In this document: positions 1 through 7,150 of the stretch, one piece after another
Position numbering within the stretch: the first letter of the stretch is position 1
Layout of the letters: every line of letters starts with the position of its first letter
Assembly: GCA_964438715.1 (NCBI GenBank)
Contig: CAYTLQ010000340.1
Span: 1-8,525, forward strand
Direction: 5' to 3'
DNA length: 8,525 nt
DNA from: CAYTLQ01 sp964438715
GTDB taxonomy: Bacteria > Bacteroidota > Ignavibacteria > Ignavibacteriales > Ignavibacteriaceae
Position numbers and translations under genes: made by a program
Notes under the pieces: generated by a model
The model's input: the letters and a program-made list of their open reading frames with translations, nothing else
Database searches by the model: none
What the model was told of the DNA's origin: nothing

Positions 1-59
1 AACTTCTCATTTGCTGCTGATGTGAATAAATCGACATTATTGATTTTGTTGCTTCGCAT
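1..59 (-). CDS. Possible start of a divergent gene running off the left edge
   Basis: On the minus strand an ATG at 57-59 opens a frame reading MRSNKINNVDLFTSAANEK and continues past the window edge. A purine-rich stretch containing AGAAGAG lies about seven bases upstream and could act as a ribosome site. Only about 19 residues are visible, so neither family nor function can be told. This reading competes with the plus-strand signal-peptide reading of the same bases. Both cannot easily be coding, and I cannot settle which is right from this window. Confidence 0.25.
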   Translation of the reverse strand, partial: MRSNKINNVDLFTSAANEK

Positions 60-111
60 TTTTGTTCTCTTCTTTTTGATTTCTCTGAAGCAATTTTATT
101 TAAATTCTTAA
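22..111 (+). other. Possible signal-peptide leader of the first T9SS gene, separated from it by an in-frame stop
   Basis: The same reading frame as the 115-4269 gene is open from the window start to a TAA at 109-111. From GTG 22 it reads MNKSTLLILLLRIFVLFF, then LISLKQFYLNS and the stop. That is a basic start followed by a long hydrophobic stretch, as in a Sec signal peptide. It lies exactly where a leader is expected, because the downstream domain normally begins just after the signal peptide. The downstream T9SS gene also begins GTG-AAn-AAA (MNKN...). Against this, there is no clear ribosome site before GTG 22, no A-x-A cleavage motif is visible, and T-rich DNA yields hydrophobic codons by chance. 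The frame is also open to the left edge, so it could be the tail of another gene. Confidence 0.4.
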
Positions 112-114
112 CAT

Positions 115-3100
115 TTGTCAATTAATTTTTCAGAGGTTTCAGAATATTACTCCTCCACAACAGAGCAGGCGTCAACTGCATTTGTTTTGAAAGGACAAAC
201 TAACCAGCACATTATACGACTAAAAATTAACACAAACGGATGGGTATTGCCATTCAGTGTTACTTCGGTTACATTCAATACATCCGGTACAACTACATTA
301 AGCAATGTTACGGCGGCAAGAGTTTATTATACCAATTCCGATGCGTTTTCAACTTCAACACAATTCGGAAGCCAGATAAGCAGTCCCAGTGGTAATATGG
401 TTTTTAACGGCACCCAAGTACTTGGCAGTAATGGTGTGCATAGTTTCTGGTTAGTGTATGATATCAGCGCTTCTGCAACTACCAGCAGCCAGTATGTTGA
501 CGGAACCTGCATTTCTTTTACTACTAACGAAAGCGGAAATCCGACAAGAAGCCCGTCAGTAACCGATCCGTCAGGAAACCGGCAAATTCTCGGCAGTTTG
601 AGCGGAACAGTAACTGTGGGAGAGGGGGGAGATTATCCCACACTAACCGGCAGTTCTATTTCTACCGGATTATTTTCCGCTATTAACAGCCTTGGCCTAT
701 CCGGCAACCTTACCGCAAACATTATCTCTGATATAACTGAAACCGGTTTTACGGCTCTAAATCAGTGGACTGAATCGGGAGGCTCCGGTTATACTTTAAC
801 CATTCAACCCGCTGATGCAAGCCTTAAAACCATTTCAGGTAACGGATCAGCGGGAGTGATAAAACTGAATGGTGCCGACCGTGTAACTTTTAACGGAAAC
901 TACAGTGGATCGGGCCAGTATCTTAAGTTTCAAAACACAAACACAGGCTCTTCCGCTACGGTTTTTTATTTAAACAATACTTCCACTAATAACAACATTA
1001 AAAATTGCATCATCGAAGGCTCTTCATCAGGTGATGGCAACATATATCTTACCTCCGGAAATACGAACACACTGATTGAAGGGTGTACAATTAAAAATTA
1101 TTCCAGCAAACCTAATTACGGAATTAACTTTTACGGGGCAAATAATTCCAGCACCGTTCGTAATTGTACGGTTTATGATTTTGGGTCTAGAGGAATTTTT
1201 GTTCAGGGAGAAGGAATTACGGTTGAAAATAATGAAGTGTACATGACCTCTGCCCCAACTTTTGGCTCAACAGGTATTTATCTTTATACTACAGCAGGAA
1301 CAACAATTTCAAATATAATCAGGAGTAATAAAATTCATGATTTATATGCCGCTTCTGGTAATAGCATAATCGGTATTGCCGTTACAATTCTCAGTCAGGA
1401 AACCTGGGTATATAATAACACCATCTCTCTGACTCCGTCAGTAAACACTCCTGTTTACGGAATGGAGCTTAGATATTCGGGTGCATATTTAAATTTATAC
1501 TACAATTCTGTTTACATAGGGGGAACGGCAACATCCGGAAGTGATAACTCATACGGATTATACTTTTATAGTCAGGGTGCACCCACCGCAACTGTAACAG
1601 GGAAGAATAACTCGGTTCATAATGCCAGGACTAACAGCGGAGGTACAGGTACTCATTACGGGATATATTTTGTCTTAAACACAAATACAACCCTTACATT
1701 AAATTATAACGATTATTTCGTTAGTGGTACGGGCGGAGTATTCGGAAGGTGGCCCTCAAGCAATATAACAGACCTTGCAACATGGAAATCAACAACTTCT
1801 CAGGATAATAATTCCATCAGCGCCGACCCGAAATATGTTTCTACCTCAAACCTGAAACCATTTACGGCTTCACCTTTAATATCTGCCGGAACTGTCATAT
1901 CGGGTATTAATACTGATATTGAAAATAATGTCCGTAGTGGTACAAATCCATACATAGGAGCTTATGAATCAACACAAACACCCGCAGTAGTTGATTTTGC
2001 TAATTTACAGACGGGAAACACAACTATTAAAGAAGGACAGACCGCTACATTCCTCGCCAGGGTAGGTGAAGCGGGAGTAACTAACACAACGGGGCAGGGA
2101 TCGGGAATTCAATGTTGGATTGGTTACAGTACTTCAAACACAAACCCATCAGGATGGACAAATTGGATCAGCGCCTCTTACTCCGGAGATGCTGACGGCG
2201 GGAATAAAGACGAATATTCTGCAACTATTCCTTCTACCTTAACACCGGGCACTTATTATATCGCCAGCCGTTTCTTTATAACAAATGCCGCTGAATACCA
2301 ATACGGGGGCTACAGTACCGATGGCGGCGGCAACTGGAATGGAACAACAAATGTGAACGCTGTGCTTACCATCCAGAACAATACAATCAGTTTCGCTAAT
2401 GTTACTACATCTCCGGTGTCTGTGAAGCTCGGAGTTAATAAGACTTTTTATGCAAAATATGAACTTACTGATGTAACAACGCAGAGTTCTTCCTGTTCTG
2501 CAGTTCAGGCTTGGATTGGCTATAATACTTTAAATACAGATCCAAGCGGATGGACAAACTGGGTGTCAGCAACTTTTGACGGGCAATCCGGAAATGCTCA
2601 CACTTATAAAGCTTCTTTCGGTTCATCTTTTTCTGTTGACACTTATTATTATGCATCACGGTTTAAGCTGAATGATGATAGTTATGTTTACGGCGGCTAC
2701 AGCTCAGGCGGCGGAGGTATTTGGAACGGAACAACTTATGTAAACGGGGTAATAAGTGTAAATGCTGACTTACCGATTACCGAAAATTTTGACGGCGTTA
2801 CCGCTCCGACTTTTCCAAATGGCTGGTCAAAAACCACGAACTCACCGGCATGGACTATATCAACAGTAGATAAATATTCGAGCCCCAATTCAGCTCTCAT
2901 TCAGAGCTACTCGAATGTAACTGCGGACGCATGGCTCTTTTCTCCTCCGTTAAATCTTACCGGTGGTACCACTTACCGTGTGGCTTTTTATGCATGGTAC
3001 ACAAGTTTGTTTTCTGCCGGAAAATTGAAAGGAAGATTTGGAACATCCGCTACTGCCGGAGGAATGACTTCCGCAAATGTTTTTGATCTGAACTTAACTA

Positions 3101-4269
3101 CTACAAAAACACGGTACTCTTATACTTTTACCCCTTCATCAAGCGGTACATATTATTTCGGATGGCACAATTACTCTGTATATTATTCCGGTTATCCCGG
3201 ACCCCTGTGTGTTGATAATATCGAAATTTCTCAAGCCCCTGCTTCTTCAGACGCGCAAACTTTAGCGGCAAATACCACGGGTGTTACTTATACTTTTGGC
3301 TCCACCGGAGTTTCATTCAAATACGATGTTGCGAATACAAATACTATGTATCTTAATGTTGATCTGATTAACTCTAACCCCGGGATTAATGGTTCGCTTC
3401 CCTCAGGAGTAAATAGCATACCAAGTAAGTACTGGAATATTCAGATGTTATCAGGGGCTTTCTCCTCGGGTTCGCTAACTATAGGTATAGACATCAGCGG
3501 CATTTCCGGTATCAATAAGCCGCAGGAGCTGGTACTGCTTAAGAGAAGTACACCTAATGATGAATGGCAAAGCCTCGGAACTCCTTCTGCTGTTGTAGAT
3601 AACATTTGTTACTGGTCCGGTATTACTAGCTTTTCTGAATTTACTCTCGGCGGCGGTAACGATAACCCTCTGCCGGTTGAGCTTTCCACCTTTTCTGCTA
3701 ATTACAAAGGTCGCGAAGTTATACTGAATTGGCGTACAGAAACAGAAGTGAATAATGATGGATTCGTAATTGAGCGGGCATCATCGTTTAACGGCACAGG
3801 TAATGGAAGAACTGTACAAGGGGATGAATGGAAAACAATACATTTCGTAAAAGGTTATGGTAACAGCAACTCTCCGAAGGAGTATTCATTTACCGATAAA
3901 ACGCCACCGGCAGGCAAAGTGTATTACAGACTAAAACAGATAGATACCGATGGCAGTTTTACATACAGCAAAGAGATAGAAGTAAATATTGCGGCGCCAC
4001 GGGAATATAACCTCAGTCAGAATTATCCTAATCCGTTTAATCCATCAACTATAATAGAATTTCAGGTACCTGTACAATCCCGGGTACGGATAGAGCTGTT
4101 CAACATAACGGGAGAGTTGGTATATACGCTGACGGATAAAGAATACGAACCGGGCTATTATGAAATAGAGTTAAATGCAGGGAAACTTAGGCTTGCATCG
4201 GGGGTGTATTTGTATCGTATGCAGTCCATTGACTACATCACAATGAAAAAACTTGTATTAACAAAATAA
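115..4269 (+). CDS. Large multidomain type IX secretion cargo protein with beta-helix and C-terminal sorting domain
   Basis: A secreted or surface protein of 1384 residues as read from TTG 115, the first possible start after the in-frame TAA at 109-111. This start has no ribosome site and leaves no signal peptide, so the true start is probably upstream (GTG 22) and the gene may be broken there. Approximate domains: 5-135, a module like the N-terminal domain of BNR-repeat sialidases (ARVYYTNSDAFSTSTQFG, FWLVYDIS); 165-620, an Asn-rich region with repeated short strands typical of a right-handed parallel beta-helix (NNIKNCIIEG, TLIEGCTIKN, STVRNCTVYD); 626-757 and 758-883, two tandem homologous modules (CWIGYSTSNTNPSGWTNW / AWIGYNTLNTDPSGWTNW); 884-1042, a jelly-roll resembling cleaved-adhesin domains; 1044-1182, a pre-CTD domain; 1186-1290, an LPVEL beta-sandwich; 1298-1384, the T9SS type A sorting domain starting YNLSQNYPNPFNPST. 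No catalytic site is recognisable, so I call it a probable adhesin or polymer-binding protein. First gene of an apparent operon. Confidence 0.85.
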   Translation: MSINFSEVSEYYSSTTEQASTAFVLKGQTNQHIIRLKINTNGWVLPFSVTSVTFNTSGTTTLSNVTAARVYYTNSDAFSTSTQFGSQISSPSGNMVFNGTQVLGSNGVHSFWLVYDISASATTSSQYVDGTCISFTTNESGNPTRSPSVTDPSGNRQILGSLSGTVTVGEGGDYPTLTGSSISTGLFSAINSLGLSGNLTANIISDITETGFTALNQWTESGGSGYTLTIQPADASLKTISGNGSAGVIKLNGADRVTFNGNYSGSGQYLKFQNTNTGSSATVFYLNNTSTNNNIKNCIIEGSSSGDGNIYLTSGNTNTLIEGCTIKNYSSKPNYGINFYGANNSSTVRNCTVYDFGSRGIFVQGEGITVENNEVYMTSAPTFGSTGIYLYTTAGTTISNIIRSNKIHDLYAASGNSIIGIAVTILSQETWVYNNTISLTPSVNTPVYGMELRYSGAYLNLYYNSVYIGGTATSGSDNSYGLYFYSQGAPTATVTGKNNSVHNARTNSGGTGTHYGIYFVLNTNTTLTLNYNDYFVSGTGGVFGRWPSSNITDLATWKSTTSQDNNSISADPKYVSTSNLKPFTASPLISAGTVISGINTDIENNVRSGTNPYIGAYESTQTPAVVDFANLQTGNTTIKEGQTATFLARVGEAGVTNTTGQGSGIQCWIGYSTSNTNPSGWTNWISASYSGDADGGNKDEYSATIPSTLTPGTYYIASRFFITNAAEYQYGGYSTDGGGNWNGTTNVNAVLTIQNNTISFANVTTSPVSVKLGVNKTFYAKYELTDVTTQSSSCSAVQAWIGYNTLNTDPSGWTNWVSATFDGQSGNAHTYKASFGSSFSVDTYYYASRFKLNDDSYVYGGYSSGGGGIWNGTTYVNGVISVNADLPITENFDGVTAPTFPNGWSKTTNSPAWTISTVDKYSSPNSALIQSYSNVTADAWLFSPPLNLTGGTTYRVAFYAWYTSLFSAGKLKGRFGTSATAGGMTSANVFDLNLTTTKTRYSYTFTPSSSGTYYFGWHNYSVYYSGYPGPLCVDNIEISQAPASSDAQTLAANTTGVTYTFGSTGVSFKYDVANTNTMYLNVDLINSNPGINGSLPSGVNSIPSKYWNIQMLSGAFSSGSLTIGIDISGISGINKPQELVLLKRSTPNDEWQSLGTPSAVVDNICYWSGITSFSEFTLGGGNDNPLPVELSTFSANYKGREVILNWRTETEVNNDGFVIERASSFNGTGNGRTVQGDEWKTIHFVKGYGNSNSPKEYSFTDKTPPAGKVYYRLKQIDTDGSFTYSKEIEVNIAAPREYNLSQNYPNPFNPSTIIEFQVPVQSRVRIELFNITGELVYTLTDKEYEPGYYEIELNAGKLRLASGVYLYRMQSIDYITMKKLVLTK
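607..1974 (+). other. Region encoding a predicted right-handed parallel beta-helix
   Basis: Residues about 165-620 of the first cargo protein contain many turns of 20-30 residues with alternating hydrophobic strands, Asn ladders and Gly turns (VRNCTVYDFGSRGIFV, IIRSNKIHDLY, YNNTISLT, LYYNSVYIGG). The stretch ends in the common closing pattern NPYIGAYES. This is the pectate-lyase-like fold by pattern recognition. No lyase or hydrolase catalytic residues are evident, so binding or a structural role is at least as likely as catalysis. Confidence 0.65.
1990..2763 (+). repeat. Two tandem copies of a ~125-residue secreted-protein module
   Basis: Copy one covers about 1990-2384 and copy two about 2386-2763. 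Both share the order (V/I)xFANxxT...G...F.A, then WIGYxTxNTxPSGWTNW, then TYYxASRF, then YxYGGYSxxGGGxWNGTT, ending in a beta strand. The two copies are clearly homologous in protein but diverged in DNA, so the duplication is old. The module recurs in large secreted proteins of this bacterial group to my knowledge. Its ligand is not known to me. Confidence 0.75.
3718..4209 (+). repeat. Copy A of a 492-base segment shared by the two T9SS cargo genes
   Basis: This stretch encodes most of the pre-CTD beta-sandwich and the sorting domain. It aligns without gaps, at a constant offset of 1893 bases, to 5611-6102 in the second cargo gene. Inside it are perfect matches of 73 bases (3836-3908) and 68 bases (4097-4164). 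Outside the segment the two genes are unrelated. The DNA-level identity, including third codon positions, points to recent duplication or gene conversion rather than protein-level constraint alone. Confidence 0.92.
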
Positions 4270-4286
4270 TTATGAAACTATAGCAA

Positions 4287-4466
4287 ATGGAACATTTAAA
4301 CTGGTCAGTAAAGAACGGTGATTATCAGGGCGGCAAAATGTATGATTATTACAGAAAAACGCTCGGCGATTACAGTAAGCGAAAGAATCGTTCGTTTTAC
4401 TATAGCTACGCTGTTATTGGTTTAATTTTATTGTATATCTCTTTGATGATAGTTGAGCATTTTTAA
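4287..4466 (+). CDS. Small 59-residue protein with a C-terminal membrane segment, unknown function
   Basis: This frame runs from ATG 4287 to TAA 4464-4466. It begins MEHLNWSVKNGDYQGGKM and continues with a strongly basic, Tyr-rich stretch (YYRKTLGDYSKRKNR). Residues about 37-56 form one hydrophobic helix (YYSYAVIGLILLYISLMI), ending VEHF. The positive charges before the helix suggest N-terminus in the cytoplasm and a tail-anchored topology. It starts 17 bases after the first cargo gene and stops 22 bases before the second, on the same strand, which suggests co-transcription. No good ribosome site precedes ATG 4287, and an internal ATG at 4338 would shorten it by 17 residues. I do not recognise the family. 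Its sensible composition and fit between its neighbours argue that it is real. Confidence 0.55.
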   Translation: MEHLNWSVKNGDYQGGKMYDYYRKTLGDYSKRKNRSFYYSYAVIGLILLYISLMIVEHF

Positions 4467-4477
4467 TATTATTAGCT

Positions 4478-4483
4478 AAGGAG
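4478..4483 (+). promoter_or_regulatory. Ribosome binding site that fixes the GTG start of the GLUG protein
   Basis: AAGGAG lies five bases before GTG 4489. The following codons give a textbook signal peptide, so the site and the leader together support the non-ATG start. Confidence 0.75.
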
Positions 4484-4488
4484 CATTA

Positions 4489-6162
4489 GTGAACAAAAAC
4501 CTTTTTTGGGTTATTTTACTCAACTTTGTATTGTTTGCCTCTTTACTGAGAGCTCAATACGGTGGCGGTTCCGGCACCTCCGGAGATCCCTACCTCATTT
4601 CGTCTCTTACTCATCTTGAAACATTAAGCAATACTTCCAGCGATTGGAACAAGCACTTCAAGCAAACGGTAAATATTGATGCCTCCGGTACATCTTCCTG
4701 GAATGGTGGAGCGGGCTGGTCACCTGTTGGCAACAGTTCGACTAATTTTACGGGTTCGTATAATGGTCAAGGTTATACAATCAGCGGTATTTACATAAAC
4801 AGGACATCCAATTCCAATATTGGTTTTTTCGGCTTTATTAACAATGCCACACTTCAGAACATTGGGTTAACAGGTGTTACCGTCTCCGGATCGAGTGTAA
4901 CCGGTGGGCTGGCAGGGTATGTTGTATCATCAAATATTACTAATTGTTATGTCACCGGCACAGTAGGCGCACAGTATGATAAAGTTGGGGGACTGATAGG
5001 CGCAATCTGGAACGGAAACATAACAGAGTGCTACAGCACAGCATCAGTCAGCGGTGGTAATAGCAATTCCAGTGGTTATTATGCGGGTGGCTTCGTTGGG
5101 CATAACGATGAAGGAGCCGCTTTCAGCAAATGCTATAGCACCGGCTCTGTAACAAGTTATGATTATATCGGAGGCTTTATTGGCGTTAATGATGCAAATA
5201 CAATTGAAAATTGTTACAGCCGTGGAAATGTGTCAGGTAAAACAGGTAGCAGTAGTGGAGGGGGGTTCGCGGCAGTCAATAACGGAACAATGAGTAATTG
5301 TTACAGTACCGGCAGTGTGTCAATGACAAACTCAGGTGGCTTCATTTATGACAACCAGGGAGCGGGTACAATCAGTAATTGTTTCTGGGATACTCAGACA
5401 TCCGGAAAGTCAAGCAGTGACGGAGGAACTGGTAAAACAACCGCAGAAATGAAAACTGCTTCAACATTTCTGGATGCAGGCTGGAGCAATGCGATATGGA
5501 ATTTAGATACCAGAAATGACGGTTATCCTTATCTCGATTGGGAAAACCCGGGTGGAACACCTCTCCCCGTAGAATTAACTTCGTTCACAGTAATCTTAAA
5601 TGGTAAATTAGTTATACTGAACTGGCGTACAGAAACAGAAGTAAATAATGATGGATTCGTAATTGAGCGGGCATCATCGTTCAACGGTACAGGTAATAGA
5701 GGAACAACATCTGAGGATGAATGGAAAGCAATACATTTCGTAAAAGGTTATGGTAACAGCAACTCTCCGAAGGAGTATTCATTTACCGATAAAACGCCAC
5801 CTGCAGGGAAAGTCTCTTACAGACTGAAACAGATAGATACCGATGGCAGTTTTACATACAGTAAAGAGATAGAAGTAAATGTTGCGGCGCCACGGGAGTA
5901 TAACCTTAGTCAGAATTATCCCAATCCGTTTAATCCTTCGACGAAGATTGAATTTGAAGTTCCGGCAACAACAAGAGTGCAGCTTGAGTTGTTCAACATA
6001 ACGGGAGAGTTGGTATATACGCTGACGGATAAAGAATACGAACCGGGCTATTATGAAGTAGAGTTAAACGCCGCAAAGCTTGGGCTTGCATCGGGGGTGT
6101 ATATATATTGGTTACAAACAAAAGATTATTTTGCTGTAAAGAAACTCCTGTTAGCGAAATAA
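4489..6162 (+). CDS. Secreted GLUG-repeat protein with type IX secretion sorting domain
   Basis: A 557-residue surface or secreted protein. The GTG start has an AAGGAG site and gives a signal peptide MNKNLFWVILLNFVLFASLL, with likely cleavage after RA (residue 22) before QYG. Residues 25-108 contain the usual lead-in of such proteins (GTSGDPYLISSLTHLETLS; GYTISGIYINR). Residues about 110-305 carry six GLUG-type repeats, each opening GG(L/F)xG or similar and closing with a Cys-containing strand (NCYVTG, ECYSTA, KCYSTG, NCYSRG, NCYSTG, NCFWDT). The next part (GGTGKTTAEMKTASTF to IWNLDTRNDGYPYLDW) is the typical end cap of GLUG proteins. Residues 359-465 are the LPVEL pre-CTD domain, and 471-557 the T9SS type A sorting domain with YNLSQNYPNPFNPST. 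GLUG repeats occur in adhesins and some surface peptidases. No protease site is visible here, so an adhesive or polymer-binding role is inferred. Last gene of the apparent operon. Confidence 0.88.
   Translation: MNKNLFWVILLNFVLFASLLRAQYGGGSGTSGDPYLISSLTHLETLSNTSSDWNKHFKQTVNIDASGTSSWNGGAGWSPVGNSSTNFTGSYNGQGYTISGIYINRTSNSNIGFFGFINNATLQNIGLTGVTVSGSSVTGGLAGYVVSSNITNCYVTGTVGAQYDKVGGLIGAIWNGNITECYSTASVSGGNSNSSGYYAGGFVGHNDEGAAFSKCYSTGSVTSYDYIGGFIGVNDANTIENCYSRGNVSGKTGSSSGGGFAAVNNGTMSNCYSTGSVSMTNSGGFIYDNQGAGTISNCFWDTQTSGKSSSDGGTGKTTAEMKTASTFLDAGWSNAIWNLDTRNDGYPYLDWENPGGTPLPVELTSFTVILNGKLVILNWRTETEVNNDGFVIERASSFNGTGNRGTTSEDEWKAIHFVKGYGNSNSPKEYSFTDKTPPAGKVSYRLKQIDTDGSFTYSKEIEVNVAAPREYNLSQNYPNPFNPSTKIEFEVPATTRVQLELFNITGELVYTLTDKEYEPGYYEVELNAAKLGLASGVYIYWLQTKDYFAVKKLLLAK
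4903..5394 (+). repeat. Six tandem GLUG-motif coding repeats
   Basis: Repeat units begin near 4903, 4987, 5086, 5170, 5260 and 5335. Spacing is about 75-99 bases, that is 25-33 residues, as expected for GLUG units. Each unit ends in a strand with one Cys. The fifth lacks the usual fifth-position Gly (GGFAAVNN), and the sixth is degenerate (GGFIYDN) and leads into the conserved CFWDTQTSG cap. The units are similar in protein but not identical in DNA, so there is no sign of recent expansion. Confidence 0.8.
5611..6102 (+). repeat. Copy B of the 492-base segment shared by the two T9SS cargo genes
   Basis: Ungapped partner of 3718-4209. Perfect matches lie at 5729-5801 and 5990-6057. The differences cluster in two patches: about 5698-5715, in a loop after the NGTGN motif, and about 5935-5990, at the start of the sorting domain after NPFNPST. 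Confidence 0.92.
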
Positions 6163-6187
6163 TGTAATTAAGTAACCAAAACGAATG

Positions 6188-6252
6188 AAGCACCGATACT
6201 TGTTTTCATAATGAATCATATTATTGACAACAGGTATCGGCTTACCTTTTTT
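6188..6252 (+). terminator. Probable intrinsic terminator of the T9SS operon
   Basis: CCGATACTTGTT (6193-6204) pairs with AACAGGTATCGG (6229-6240) over 12 positions, including one G-U pair. Three more pairs (AAG 6188-6190 with CTT 6241-6243) form across a two-base bulge. The loop is about 24 bases. The 3' side is followed by a run of six T at 6247-6252. It begins about 25 bases after the stop of the GLUG gene. The loop is longer than usual, so the call is moderately sure. The complementary strand also has a T-rich stretch after the stem and might help end the convergent nucleosidase transcript. Confidence 0.6.
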
Positions 6253-6376
6253 GGCTGTAATGATATAATAAGCAGGTTAACTAAGCAAATAATAAAGGTT
6301 CTTAAAGATATTGGGAATACAACCGCTTCATCCAATAAAATATTTATTATAAGATAAAAATCGTAAGCAGATAAAA

Positions 6377-7150
6377 TTAATAACGAAAATGTTTAATAGC
6401 CTCACCTCTTTGACCAAGCTGAGTCATTGCTTCTATACCCAGCTCAAGATGCAGTTTAGCCCATTGTTCGGTAACCTTTCTGTCGGAATCTTCTGTTTTA
6501 ATACCTTCGGGAGTTAGGGGAACATCAGATACGAGGAGCAGGGCGCCTCTGGAAATACTATTATAATGACCCACAATAAAAAGGGTTGCCGTTTCCATAT
6601 CAATACCGATACAGGTCATTTTTTTAAGTTTTTCAAGGAACTCCTCGTCATGTTCCCAAAGCCGGCGGTTTGTTGTATAGATGACGCCGGTTCGGTATTC
6701 AAGCCCCCGTTCAATTATCTTTTGCGATACAAACTTATGCAATTTGAATGAAGGTAAAGCCGGTACTTCGGGTGGAAAATAGTCGGAACTTGTACCCTCG
6801 CCACGAATAGCTGCGATTGGTAAAATAAAATGTCCAATTTCTGTGGATTTTTTTAATCCTCCGCATTTACCGAGAAACAAAACTCCTTTTGGCATTCTTG
6901 CGATTAAAAGGTCCATTATGGTTGCGGCATTTGCCGAGCCTATGCCGAAGTTAATTAAAGTAAGTCCCTCTCCGTTAGTTGCGGCTGGCATTGGTCGTCC
7001 TTCACCGTAAATATCGCACTGAAACCTTTCCGCAAACTGTTCAAGATAATTATGAAAGTTTGTAAGCAGGATATAGTCGCCGAATTTATCTATTGGCATT
7101 CCGGTATAACGGGGTAACCAGTTTTGTGCAATTTCTAATCTGTCACGCAT
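6377..7150 (-). CDS. amn: AMP nucleosidase, short form
   Basis: Predicted to hydrolyse AMP to adenine and ribose 5-phosphate in the cytoplasm (purine salvage and adenylate pool control). The 257-residue product belongs to the PNP/UDP phosphorylase fold. Visible signatures are INFGIGSANAATIMDLL (66-82), FLGKCGG (92-98), a strongly conserved RGEGTSSDYFPPEVPALPSF stretch (116-135), GIDMETATLF (182-191) for ribose binding, and SDVPL (208-212) with the expected catalytic Asp. It lacks the extra N-terminal domain of the roughly 480-residue enterobacterial Amn and matches the compact form usual in Bacteroidota. The ATG at 7150 gives a natural start, with only a weak GGA before it. It is convergent with the secretion operon and has no operon partner in view. 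A related nucleoside phosphorylase is the main alternative, but the PPEVPALP signature favours AMP nucleosidase. Confidence 0.88.
   Translation of the reverse strand: MRDRLEIAQNWLPRYTGMPIDKFGDYILLTNFHNYLEQFAERFQCDIYGEGRPMPAATNGEGLTLINFGIGSANAATIMDLLIARMPKGVLFLGKCGGLKKSTEIGHFILPIAAIRGEGTSSDYFPPEVPALPSFKLHKFVSQKIIERGLEYRTGVIYTTNRRLWEHDEEFLEKLKKMTCIGIDMETATLFIVGHYNSISRGALLLVSDVPLTPEGIKTEDSDRKVTEQWAKLHLELGIEAMTQLGQRGEAIKHFRY

Noticed and set aside
327..512. Minus-strand open frame of 61 codons inside the first cargo gene
   Set aside because: It lies opposite a well-supported domain, has no family likeness, and comes from the codon pattern of the plus-strand gene.
2465..2659. Minus-strand open frame of 64 codons opposite the second tandem module
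   Set aside because: It is antisense to a clearly coding module with homologous partner, and has no recognisable features.
4903..5394. Regular repeats considered as a CRISPR array or minisatellite
   Set aside because: The units are protein-coding GLUG repeats whose DNA differs from unit to unit and which have no spacer-repeat pattern.
5372..6193. Two minus-strand open frames (5372-5560 and 5993-6193) opposite the GLUG gene
   Set aside because: Both are antisense to conserved GLUG-cap and sorting-domain sequence and have no family likeness.
6566..6751. Plus-strand open frame inside the AMP nucleosidase gene
   Set aside because: The opposite strand encodes conserved nucleosidase motifs here, so this is a shadow.
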